Shown: positions 1 through 5,355 of the stretch, one piece after another | Numbering within the stretch: the first letter of the stretch is position 1 | Layout of the letters: each line of letters begins with the position of its first letter | Source of the DNA: Deltaproteobacteria bacterium | GTDB lineage: Bacteria > UBA10199 > DSSB01 | DNA length: 5,355 bases | Direction: 5' to 3' | NCBI GenBank assembly: GCA_021414045.1 | Contig: JAIOPF010000376.1 | Coordinates: forward strand, 1-5,355 | The notes under the pieces: generated by a model | Database searches by the model: none | Told to the model about the DNA's origin: nothing | Seen by the model: only the letters and a program-made list of their open reading frames with translations | Position numbers and translations under genes: made by a program

Positions 1-1031
1 GTTTTCATGAATTCCACGACGACATCGAACTCGATGCCGTGCTTTTGCAAATAGGAGCGGATATCGGCTTCCTTGAGGCGAATTCGCTCGGGAGCTTGCG
101 CGCCGATCTCCTCGAGCATGGTCTCAAGATCCACTTCCAGGATACCCGCGAGTCTTTCCAGGAATTCTAGGGGATAGTAGTCCAGCTTGAGGCGAGACAT
201 GACCAAGTCGATATGCCGAATGCTAGGAAGCCTTCGGATGGCGGGAAGGGCATGCCATCGTCCGGCTCGGCAGAGTTGCTGTAGATCCCATTTCTTGGGG
301 TATCCCAATCGCTGCAAAAGGACGACAAGGATTTCATAAGAGGCCATTCCGCCCGAGAGACCGAGGCCGAGAAGCGAGGCGTCCAGCCATTCAACTCCGC
401 TCCGCAAGGCGGCTAGACTGTTTCCGGCCGCCTGCCCCGTAGCATTGAAGGCCTGGAATCCCAGCGGCAGTCGGGACTGCTCGCGAATTTCTCCCAGATA
501 GGCCTGAACGTCAGAGGCCGACATGCTGCTGAAGGTGTCGCATAAGTAGACGATTCTTGCTCCGTTTCCTTCCAGCTTCTTGGCAGCCTCGGCGCAGACT
601 TTCGGGGAAACCCGATGGGCTCGCTCGAGCAGCACCATCGCTTTGACGCCCGACCTTTCGATGCTTTGTAGGTTTTCGACGCCTTTTTCCAAATCATCCA
701 AATCGACGCTGAGCCGAATCCAATCGCAATACTGCTTTACCTTTTCTAGCTCGAAAAGACTGTAGGCATAGGGACTGGCGTAGACGAGGAATTTCAATTT
801 GGAGGCCGCGAGCGTGGCCGCCTCGAGAAGCTCGTGATCGGGAAAGATAGCGGGATAACCCGCACGTTTGGCTCCGATGCCGCGCCCATGGGAAAGTTCC
901 ATGTATTCGACGCCGGCGTCCTCAAGCCCTTTCGCGATCTCGGAAACTTGTTCCTTTAAGAGGTGATTGTGGACGAGGAAGCCGCCCTTCTGGACCGTGA
1001 CGTCGATGATGTTGATCGTTTTTTCGGCCAT
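1..1031 (-). CDS. Aldolase-like (HMGL/DRE-TIM barrel) paralog with its active site lost; 3' end cut by window edge
   Basis: The ORF reads from ATG at 1031 through 343 codons with no stop before the window edge. Aligned to its upstream neighbour (345 aa) it lacks only about the last one or two residues. The two align along their whole length: the DVTV strand near residue 10, ELSHGRGIG near 46, IVYLCDTF near 160 and EWLDASLLGLG near 214. The catalytic positions are changed. The Arg-Asp pair of the neighbour is Gln14-Lys15 here, the metal-binding His-x-His is Gln193-Ala194-Phe195, and the glycine-rich GxGAGNA loop reads GLSGGMA. An HMGL-type enzyme cannot hold its divalent metal without these residues, so I infer a non-catalytic subunit, a regulator or a repurposed fold. 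The frame is fully open, which argues against a pseudogene. The start lies two bases after the stop of the upstream gene with only a weak distant GAGGT, which suggests translational coupling. Confidence 0.88.
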   Translation of the reverse strand, partial: MAEKTINIIDVTVQKGGFLVHNHLLKEQVSEIAKGLEDAGVEYMELSHGRGIGAKRAGYPAIFPDHELLEAATLAASKLKFLVYASPYAYSLFELEKVKQYCDWIRLSVDLDDLEKGVENLQSIERSGVKAMVLLERAHRVSPKVCAEAAKKLEGNGARIVYLCDTFSSMSASDVQAYLGEIREQSRLPLGFQAFNATGQAAGNSLAALRSGVEWLDASLLGLGLSGGMASYEILVVLLQRLGYPKKWDLQQLCRAGRWHALPAIRRLPSIRHIDLVMSRLKLDYYPLEFLERLAGILEVDLETMLEEIGAQAPERIRLKEADIRSYLQKHGIEFDVVVEFMK

Positions 1032-1033
1032 AA

Positions 1034-2071
1034 TCAGTGCTTCAATACCTCAAGTAGTTTTTGATAATCGATGCCGTATTCTTGGAGCGTCTGCCGGAGA
1101 TGTTCGTCGGTGATCAGTAAAGAAGCGCCCATTTTATGGTGGACCTCCATTAGGAAATTTTCCAAGGGAACGCCCGCCGCATTGGAACAAAGGTCCAAAA
1201 ATGAAGCGGGGGTAAAGTCGATCTTCTCCTGAGAAAGCAGAAGCTCGGTGTAGTGAATGGAAGGTGGATTCAAGAAGAGCGGCAAGATAAAGTCCGAGGA
1301 AGCTTCGCAAAGCTTGTCGAGGCGGACGTCTTTTTTCAAGCCTTGCCCTTGGAGAAGGAAGACCAGGGCTTCGAGGTTTGCATTGCCCGCGCCCCTGCCG
1401 ACACCCATCAAACTGGCATCGAGCCAACTCGCCCCCGCCTCCCAAGCTGCCATCGAGTTCGGAATCGCCAGACCCATGGTATTGTGTCCGTGGAATCCAA
1501 CTTCAACCTTGATTTCGGCCCGCACAGCCGCGACGTAATCCCGGGCTTCTTCCGGAAACATGCTGCCGAAGGTATCCACGACGTAGACGATGTCGGCCCC
1601 AAGCTCCTCGGCCGCTTTCGCGGCCTTAACCGTCTCTTCGGGAGGAAGCGCGTGGCAGCGCGTCAATTGGATGGAGACCTTTTTTTCGTATTTCTTGAGT
1701 TTTTGAACGTATTTCGCTGCCTCGACCACTTGGTTGACGTTGACGCCAACTCGCCCGATCTCGAAATATTCCAGCAGACCCGGGAGAATGGGCAGGGCGA
1801 TGTCGATAGGGGAAACGAATACGGAAAGTTTCAGATCCGGAGCGGCTTGCTTGGCCGCCGAGAGGAGTTCCTCGTCGTCGGCGATCGCGGGGAAGCCGAT
1901 CATTTTCCCGCCTATGCCGACCCCATGGGAAATTTCTGCATGGGATATGCCTGCGTCGCTGAGTCCTTTGGCTATCTGAGCCACCTTCTCCGGGGTGAAG
2001 TTATGGTTGATAAGGTATCCACCGTCGCGAACGGTGACATCGAGGATATTGGGCTGTTTGGATTGTTGCAT
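1034..2071 (-). CDS. 4-hydroxy-2-oxovalerate aldolase-like HMGL-family enzyme, probably active
   Basis: This 345-residue protein has the order and length of 4-hydroxy-2-oxovalerate aldolases (DmpG/MhpE/BphI type), divalent-metal pyruvate aldolases with a TIM barrel and a C-terminal helical domain. Visible signatures are DVTVRDGG at residues 11-18 (Arg15, and Asp16 as metal ligand), EISHGVGIGG at 46-55, FHGHN at 193-197 (His194 and His196 as metal ligands) and GVGRGAGNANLE at 223-234. The C-terminal region (about 288-330) resembles the family's partner-contact domain. Two positions differ from what I recall of DmpG: the catalytic His after RDGS is Tyr19, and the C-terminal catalytic Tyr has no clear match. 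The substrate may therefore differ from hydroxy-oxovalerate. No acylating aldehyde dehydrogenase (DmpF), the usual channelling partner, is in the window. The start lies 14 nt after the previous gene, with a weak ribosome site. Fold and metal site are confident; the substrate is unknown. Confidence 0.9.
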   Translation of the reverse strand: MQQSKQPNILDVTVRDGGYLINHNFTPEKVAQIAKGLSDAGISHAEISHGVGIGGKMIGFPAIADDEELLSAAKQAAPDLKLSVFVSPIDIALPILPGLLEYFEIGRVGVNVNQVVEAAKYVQKLKKYEKKVSIQLTRCHALPPEETVKAAKAAEELGADIVYVVDTFGSMFPEEARDYVAAVRAEIKVEVGFHGHNTMGLAIPNSMAAWEAGASWLDASLMGVGRGAGNANLEALVFLLQGQGLKKDVRLDKLCEASSDFILPLFLNPPSIHYTELLLSQEKIDFTPASFLDLCSNAAGVPLENFLMEVHHKMGASLLITDEHLRQTLQEYGIDYQKLLEVLKH

Positions 2072-2085
2072 GGAACCGGCATCTC

Positions 2086-2937
2086 TCAGAATTTCGTCGG
2101 GCGCTTATTTTGGAGGTTCTTGAGATCGAGAACTTCTCCGGTCGTTTTTCGCCCCGCCGTGACGTTCTCGGAAGCCTTCACCAGCATGTCTTTTAGGCTT
2201 TTCTTCGTAGTCTCCCGGAAGTCCTTGCCAGCCTCGAACTTGCTTTGCTGCGGATTTTTCGCGACGTCTGAAAGCTGCTGCAGGCGGGTAGTCCGGTTTT
2301 CTTGAACGCTCATCTCCAGCTTGCGGCGAGGGGATGGGTAAGTGTCCAGCGTATGTTTCAACCGCTGTAAGTTTTCTTTGGTCAGTTCGACGAAGACCTC
2401 GTTGCCTATTTTTTCGACGCCGGGTTGGACGCTGTCCATGCTCAGCTCTTCGAATTCCTGTCCCTTCGACTTCAAGGTCTGGAGGTCCTTCTCGAACATC
2501 TTCTTCAGGCTCTTCTGTTGGCGAAACATTTGGTCGAAGACGTTCTTCAGGAATTGCTCGGGCAGCGAACAAGATGGGATGATGGAGCGTTCGAAAATTT
2601 GCCAAAGCCGGTCGACGGTGTATTTCCCAGCCCTCATTTTCAGTGGATCGAAGGGTTCATTCACCGTCTTGCAATAACGGAACCTGCCCAACCATATCAG
2701 TTTTTCGTGGGAGACCCAATAACGGCCATCCTCTCCTAGACAATCTTCAAAGGCCTTTTCCCATTCGGCTCGAGCGAAACGATTGGTGTCCACCAAACCG
2801 GAAAAATACAAATATGGGATATCTGTTTTGACGTAAGTGATGTACTCAACGCCGCCTTTTTCCTCTTTGGGCACCTTGTGCCAGATGAAATCCATCGCAC
2901 GGCGGTTAACTTCAATTGCTGGGTCTTTGCCGTCCAT
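2086..2937 (-). CDS. Hypothetical protein, 283 aa, no recognised family
   Basis: I do not recognise this protein. The start at 2937 is supported by a GGAGG site five bases upstream. There is no signal peptide or membrane segment, so a cytoplasmic location is likely. The first ~120 residues are rich in aromatic residues (for example YLYFSGLVD at 42-50, KLIWLGRFRYC at 79-89, and Trp19, Trp59, Trp74, Trp112) and look like a compact folded domain. Residues ~125-165 are charged and helix-like. From ~185 to the end the chain is basic and strongly helical, with few hydrophobic residues and many Lys, Arg, Gln and Glu, as in an extended or coiled-coil tail. Three cysteines (66, 89, 123) form no recognisable metal motif. 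It sits between the twin small proteins and the aldolase pair, so an adaptor or assembly role is conceivable, but this is only inferred from position. Confidence 0.8.
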   Translation of the reverse strand: MDGKDPAIEVNRRAMDFIWHKVPKEEKGGVEYITYVKTDIPYLYFSGLVDTNRFARAEWEKAFEDCLGEDGRYWVSHEKLIWLGRFRYCKTVNEPFDPLKMRAGKYTVDRLWQIFERSIIPSCSLPEQFLKNVFDQMFRQQKSLKKMFEKDLQTLKSKGQEFEELSMDSVQPGVEKIGNEVFVELTKENLQRLKHTLDTYPSPRRKLEMSVQENRTTRLQQLSDVAKNPQQSKFEAGKDFRETTKKSLKDMLVKASENVTAGRKTTGEVLDLKNLQNKRPTKF

Positions 2938-2942
2938 TTGAT

Positions 2943-2947
2943 CCTCC
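2943..2947 (-). promoter_or_regulatory. Ribosome binding site of the 283-aa gene
   Basis: Minus-strand GGAGG, five bases before the ATG at 2937. It lies in the 42-nt gap after small protein copy B and supports independent initiation of this gene. Confidence 0.65.
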
Positions 2948-2979
2948 GGATTACAAAAAATTTTCCCTTCAGCGATTCT

Positions 2980-3429
2980 CTAGCTAGTCGTTATTTCCGA
3001 GCCGCCTCCCCCGTCATATCCATAATCATAGGACGGTTCGGAACCCACTCCCCATGAGCCCTCGCCACTGTAATACATATCGATGGAGTCGACCTGGGCC
3101 TGCGTTTGCTGATAGAAGTTCTGCTTTGAATCTTCGCGCTCGGAGGCCCATTTGTCCTGCTTGATATATTCAAGGTCGGTATTGAAGGCGACGTCGGATT
3201 CGTGCATGCGAGCCTGGGAATCGTATTGGGCTGACGCTTTTTGTGCGTCCGCGGCCAAGGCTGCGGCTTGAACCGTCGCCTTGGCGTTCGCATCAGCGAC
3301 GTATTTTTGAGCTTCGGCATTGGACTCCGCGGCACTGCTCGATGCGCTGGCCGCTACGCCTGCGGCGACGGCCGCTCCTACTGCAACTACTGCGGCAACG
3401 CAAACTGCCGCTGCGCCAACTCCAACCAT
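2980..3429 (-). CDS. Small Ala-rich protein with hydrophobic N-terminus and Tyr/Gly tail, copy B
   Basis: This 149-residue protein is a tandem paralog of the gene just upstream, about two thirds identical by a hand alignment. Residues 1 to ~30 are an Ala/Val/Gly stretch with no charge (first charged residue Glu35), long enough to span a membrane or pack as a helix bundle. Residues ~35-65 are an Ala-rich helix with spaced charges, typical of a coiled coil. Residues 70-105 carry the most conserved block, including HESDVAFN and KQDKWASERED. The tail holds GSWG (124-127), YDYGYDGGGG (134-143) and a Ser/Thr-rich end. The N-terminus has no Lys or Arg, so it is not a normal Sec signal peptide. I recognise no family. 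Candidates are a membrane-anchored structural protein, a self-assembling fibre or coat-like subunit, or a modification substrate. An AGGA site seven bases upstream supports the start. Confidence 0.82.
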   Translation of the reverse strand: MVGVGAAAVCVAAVVAVGAAVAAGVAASASSSAAESNAEAQKYVADANAKATVQAAALAADAQKASAQYDSQARMHESDVAFNTDLEYIKQDKWASEREDSKQNFYQQTQAQVDSIDMYYSGEGSWGVGSEPSYDYGYDGGGGSEITTS

Positions 3430-3436
3430 AACATCG

Positions 3437-3440
3437 TCCT
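3437..3440 (-). promoter_or_regulatory. Ribosome binding site of small protein copy B
   Basis: Minus-strand AGGA within GAAAGGAC, seven bases before the ATG at 3429. It is weaker than the site of copy A. Confidence 0.55.
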
Positions 3441-3495
3441 TTCAAAAAAGGTTATTGATAAAGGCAATGTCGGCATCAAGCCTCATCGCCGCAAA

Positions 3496-3945
3496 TCACG
3501 AGTAATCTACCGAAATGTCTGCTTCTGCATCGTCATTTCCGTAATCATAGGCGGACTCATTTCCGTAGCCCCAAGAACCTTGATCCCCGTAATAAAAATC
3601 AATAGCATCTATCTCATTTTGTGTGTCGCGAACGAAGGATTGATTTTTGTCCTCTCGTTCCGCAGCCCATTTATCCTGCTTAAGATACTCCATGTCCTCG
3701 TTGAAGGCCACATCAGACTCATGCACCCTGGCATTCATGTCATATAATGCCGAGGTTTTTTGGGCTTCGGCGGCTAGTTTAGCTGCCTCGACGGTGGCCT
3801 TTGCATTGGCGTCGGCGATGTGCTTTTGAGCCTCGGCATTCGCCTCGGCCGCTTCGATCGCCGCATGGGCTGCAACGCCCGCAGCGACCGCTGCTCCTAC
3901 CGCTACTATCGCGGCCACCGCAACAGCTGCGCCAACTCCGACCAT
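3496..3945 (-). CDS. Small Ala-rich protein with hydrophobic N-terminus and Tyr/Gly tail, copy A
   Basis: First gene of the minus-strand unit, 149 residues, paralog of the next gene. The start is supported by a strong GAGGAGGAG nine bases upstream. Residues 1-30 (MVGVGAAVAV onward) are uncharged apart from His27. An Ala-rich amphipathic helix follows (31-65, with EAxxAEAQ-like spacing), then the conserved block HESDVAFN (75-82) and KQDKWAAERED (89-99). The acidic Tyr/Gly tail has DFYYG (116-120), GSWGYG (123-128) and YDYG (133-136). The tail is more acidic than in copy B and ends SVDYS. Equal length with B arises through one N-terminal indel and a compensating difference in the tail. Leading position and strong ribosome site suggest high expression, as for a structural protein or substrate rather than an enzyme. 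Function is unknown. Confidence 0.83.
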   Translation of the reverse strand: MVGVGAAVAVAAIVAVGAAVAAGVAAHAAIEAAEANAEAQKHIADANAKATVEAAKLAAEAQKTSALYDMNARVHESDVAFNEDMEYLKQDKWAAEREDKNQSFVRDTQNEIDAIDFYYGDQGSWGYGNESAYDYGNDDAEADISVDYS

Positions 3946-3954
3946 ATCTTTTAA

Positions 3955-3963
3955 CTCCTCCTC
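3955..3963 (-). promoter_or_regulatory. Strong ribosome binding site of small protein copy A
   Basis: On the minus strand this reads GAGGAGGAG, nine bases before the ATG at 3945. It is the best Shine-Dalgarno match in the window and fixes the start of the first gene in the operon. Confidence 0.75.
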
Positions 3964-3980
3964 GGCTCCCTTGTGATCCT

Positions 3981-3996
3981 ATCGATGATTATCGAT
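3981..3996. repeat. Paired ATCGAT palindromes, possible operator
   Basis: ATCGATGATTATCGAT contains two copies of the self-complementary ATCGAT with starts exactly ten bases apart, about one helical turn, forming an inverted repeat around a 4-nt centre. It lies in the leader of the minus-strand unit, between the candidate start point and the ribosome site. A regulator binding site is plausible but unproven. Confidence 0.35.
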
Positions 3997-4029
3997 TTGA
4001 AAATAAGGCAAAGTTGTTTATTTTGTAGA

Positions 4030-4035
4030 TATAAT
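4030..4035 (+). promoter_or_regulatory. Candidate -10 box for the radical SAM gene
   Basis: A perfect TATAAT on the plus strand in the divergent gap. No good -35 box lies at normal distance (TTGTTT at 4014 is too close, TTGAAA at 3997 too far). It would give a leader of about 125 nt. It overlaps the candidate minus-strand -10 box, so the two directions could compete for polymerase. Confidence 0.28.
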
Positions 4036-4058
4036 AAGCGAATTGTCGTGCTTGGGAA
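4031..4058 (-). promoter_or_regulatory. Candidate sigma-70-like promoter for the five-gene minus-strand unit
   Basis: On the minus strand TTCCCA (4053-4058) and TATTAT (4031-4036) are separated by 16 bases, matching the -35 and -10 consensus at four and five of six positions. Transcription would begin near 4024, leaving a leader of about 80 nt with the strong ribosome site at its end. Found by eye in an AT-rich gap, so chance matches are likely. Confidence 0.33.
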
Positions 4059-4167
4059 CATTAATTTTCGCCATAGCAACATGACGCCTTGCGTTATTTT
4101 TTTATTTAAAGGCAACTATGGGCTAAGAACTTCCCGATGTATTCAATTGAGCGGGAATCAATCACGT

Positions 4168-5355
4168 ATGAGAATCGGTCTCTTAACTTCCATTCGAGAA
4201 GATCATTACCTTCCAGGGGAAACCTTTTTTAAGCGGTACATGACCAACCTCGCCCCCATGTATTTGGCGGCCTACATTAAAAAGATGAAGATCCCTGTGG
4301 AAGTGATCATCAAAGATCGACTTGAGGACTTGGAGTCTTTACGACCCGAAATTCTTGGGATCTCGTCGGTTACGGAAAACTATGAGCACGCGAGAAGGTT
4401 GGCGCTTCGGGCGAAACAGGGATGGGACCCGATTACAATCTTGGGCGGAGTCCATATTACGGCATTGCCCCAAACGCTTCCAGAAGAGTTCGATCTCGGA
4501 GTTCTGGGAGAAGGGGAGCAAACGCTTTGCGATATTTTGCATGTTGCTTTGGAATCAAAAGGGATGCCTGATTGGGGAAAGTTGCGGCGGATTCCAGGGC
4601 TAGCCTTCCACGGTCCATCAGGCATAGAACAAACCGCGAAACGTCCCGATATTTTAAAATTAGACGATATACCCCCTCCCGATCGCGAGAGCTTCGTGAA
4701 AAAAATCGGAACCGCTTATATAATGACTTCGAGGGGTTGTCCTTATACTTGCAGTTTTTGCGTCATTCCAGGTGTCACGGAAGGATATCGCAAGCATAGC
4801 TCTGATTATGTTTTTACGGAAATTAAGCGCATCATTGAAAAATTCCCTCTTGTACGACATATACGAATTTTTGATGACCTATACATTGTCGACAGGAAAC
4901 GGGTTAAAGAAATAGCCCAAAGAGTCGCCGCGGAAGGTCTAAACCAGGAGCTTTCTTTCGGATGTTGGGGAAGGGCGAACCTCATCGATGAGGACATGGT
5001 AGAATCCCTACAGCAGATGAATATGCTTTATGTCGCATTTGGCGCGGAATCCGGAAGTACTCAAGTGCTATCGCAGGTCAAGCCGTCCTCTAGTGTCGAG
5101 GAAAATCAGCGAGCCATCGATCTGCTATACGACCATGGCATCCATCCCTCCTGTTCCATGATAATGGGGCACCCAAAGGAAACCGAGGAAGATCTGTGGG
5201 CTTCCTATCATTTCATAGAAAGGAACATGGATAAGCTGTTGGAGATCGAATTTAATGTCGCCATACCTTGGCCTGGAACTGGACTTTGGTCCGATGCTTT
5301 GAGCCGTGGTATCGTCAGTGAAGATATGAATTTTGATATTTTGAAGGAGTGCGGG
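4168..5355 (+). CDS. B12-binding-domain radical SAM protein, 5' part (396 codons)
   Basis: The frame is open from ATG 4168 to the right edge with no stop. Residues 1-~135 look like the Rossmann-type cobalamin-binding domain of this superfamily: APMYLAAYIKK (29-39), EILGISSVTEN (61-71), ILGGVHITALP (91-101) and VLGEGEQTL (112-120). The DxHxxG motif of base-off B12 binders is absent, as in many BchE-like members. The radical SAM core begins near 182 with SRGCPYTCSFC; Cys191, Cys195 and Cys198 are the expected ligands of the 4Fe-4S cluster. Further family signatures are IFDDLY (234-239), FGAESGSTQVL (291-301), MIMGHPKETEEDL (331-343) and PWPGTGLW (367-374). Such enzymes do radical chemistry, often methylation or ring rearrangement, on lipids, cofactors, sugars or peptides; the substrate cannot be read here. 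The ribosome site is weak (GAGCGGG, 12 nt away). TTG at 4147 is an in-frame alternative start, but MRIGLLTS is a typical family N-terminus. Confidence 0.93.
   Translation, partial: MRIGLLTSIREDHYLPGETFFKRYMTNLAPMYLAAYIKKMKIPVEVIIKDRLEDLESLRPEILGISSVTENYEHARRLALRAKQGWDPITILGGVHITALPQTLPEEFDLGVLGEGEQTLCDILHVALESKGMPDWGKLRRIPGLAFHGPSGIEQTAKRPDILKLDDIPPPDRESFVKKIGTAYIMTSRGCPYTCSFCVIPGVTEGYRKHSSDYVFTEIKRIIEKFPLVRHIRIFDDLYIVDRKRVKEIAQRVAAEGLNQELSFGCWGRANLIDEDMVESLQQMNMLYVAFGAESGSTQVLSQVKPSSSVEENQRAIDLLYDHGIHPSCSMIMGHPKETEEDLWASYHFIERNMDKLLEIEFNVAIPWPGTGLWSDALSRGIVSEDMNFDILKECG

Noticed and set aside
1..1031. Left-edge aldolase copy as a decaying pseudogene
   Set aside because: No stop or frameshift in 343 codons and near full length relative to its paralog. 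Substitutions concentrate at catalytic sites while the barrel framework is kept.
1253..2305. Plus-strand ORF of 350 codons opposite the aldolase gene
   Set aside because: Its translation shows no family motif, and it lies across the confidently identified minus-strand aldolase and part of the 283-aa gene. It is open only because of codon composition on the other strand.
2105..2605. Minus-strand ORF of 166 codons overlapping the 283-aa gene in another frame
   Set aside because: Low-complexity Arg/Glu/Pro-rich product. The 283-aa frame has a good ribosome site and fits the operon spacing.
3430..3495. CCTTT-CAAA-AAAGG hairpin between the small protein genes as a terminator or attenuator
   Set aside because: The stem is only five base pairs, AT-rich, and has no proper U-run on the transcribed strand.
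3241..3747. Plus-strand ORF of 168 codons across both small protein genes
   Set aside because: Antisense shadow: the two paralogous minus-strand frames are conserved with each other at protein level, which this frame does not explain.
2980..3945. Small protein pair as R-body (Reb) proteins or phage coat proteins
   Set aside because: Paired Ala-rich small proteins suggested this, but the typical Reb sequence motifs are absent and no phage or R-body assembly gene is nearby.
4060..4167. Cobalamin riboswitch upstream of the B12-type radical SAM gene
   Set aside because: The gap is too short and AT-rich, and I could see no B12-box-like element.

Overview
The window holds six protein genes in two divergent transcription units and no RNA gene, insertion sequence or CRISPR array. 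Five genes lie head to tail on the minus strand (3945 down to position 1 and beyond). One gene lies on the plus strand (4168 to the right edge and beyond). The 222-bp AT-rich gap between them (3946-4167) is the natural place for back-to-back promoters. Shine-Dalgarno-type sites and bacterial sigma-70-like boxes point to a bacterium. Base composition is moderate, richer in GC in the minus-strand genes than in the plus-strand gene by eye. No marker gene allows a taxonomic assignment.

Minus-strand unit, in order of transcription: (1) and (2) two tandem paralogous 149-residue proteins, each with an uncharged Ala/Val/Gly N-terminal segment, an Ala-rich helical middle and a Tyr/Gly/Asp tail. (3) A 283-residue soluble-looking protein of no recognised family. 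(4) A 345-residue DRE-TIM/HMGL-type aldolase resembling 4-hydroxy-2-oxovalerate aldolases, with its metal site intact. (5) A paralog of (4), cut by the left window edge at what looks like its last few codons, in which the catalytic Arg, the metal-binding Asp and both metal-binding His are all replaced. Spacing is tight (66, 42, 14 and 2 nt), so an operon is very likely.

Plus-strand unit: the first 396 codons of a cobalamin-binding-type radical SAM enzyme with an intact CxxxCxxC cluster motif.

The combination of an intact plus a dead aldolase subunit, twin membrane-segment proteins with conserved GSWG and YDYG tail motifs, an unknown protein and a B12-type radical SAM enzyme is unfamiliar to me. 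It could be a protein- or metabolite-modification system. One reading is that the twin small proteins are structural components or modification substrates and the enzymes are their tailoring partners. That functional link is inference from gene order and duplication pattern; nothing in the sequence proves it.
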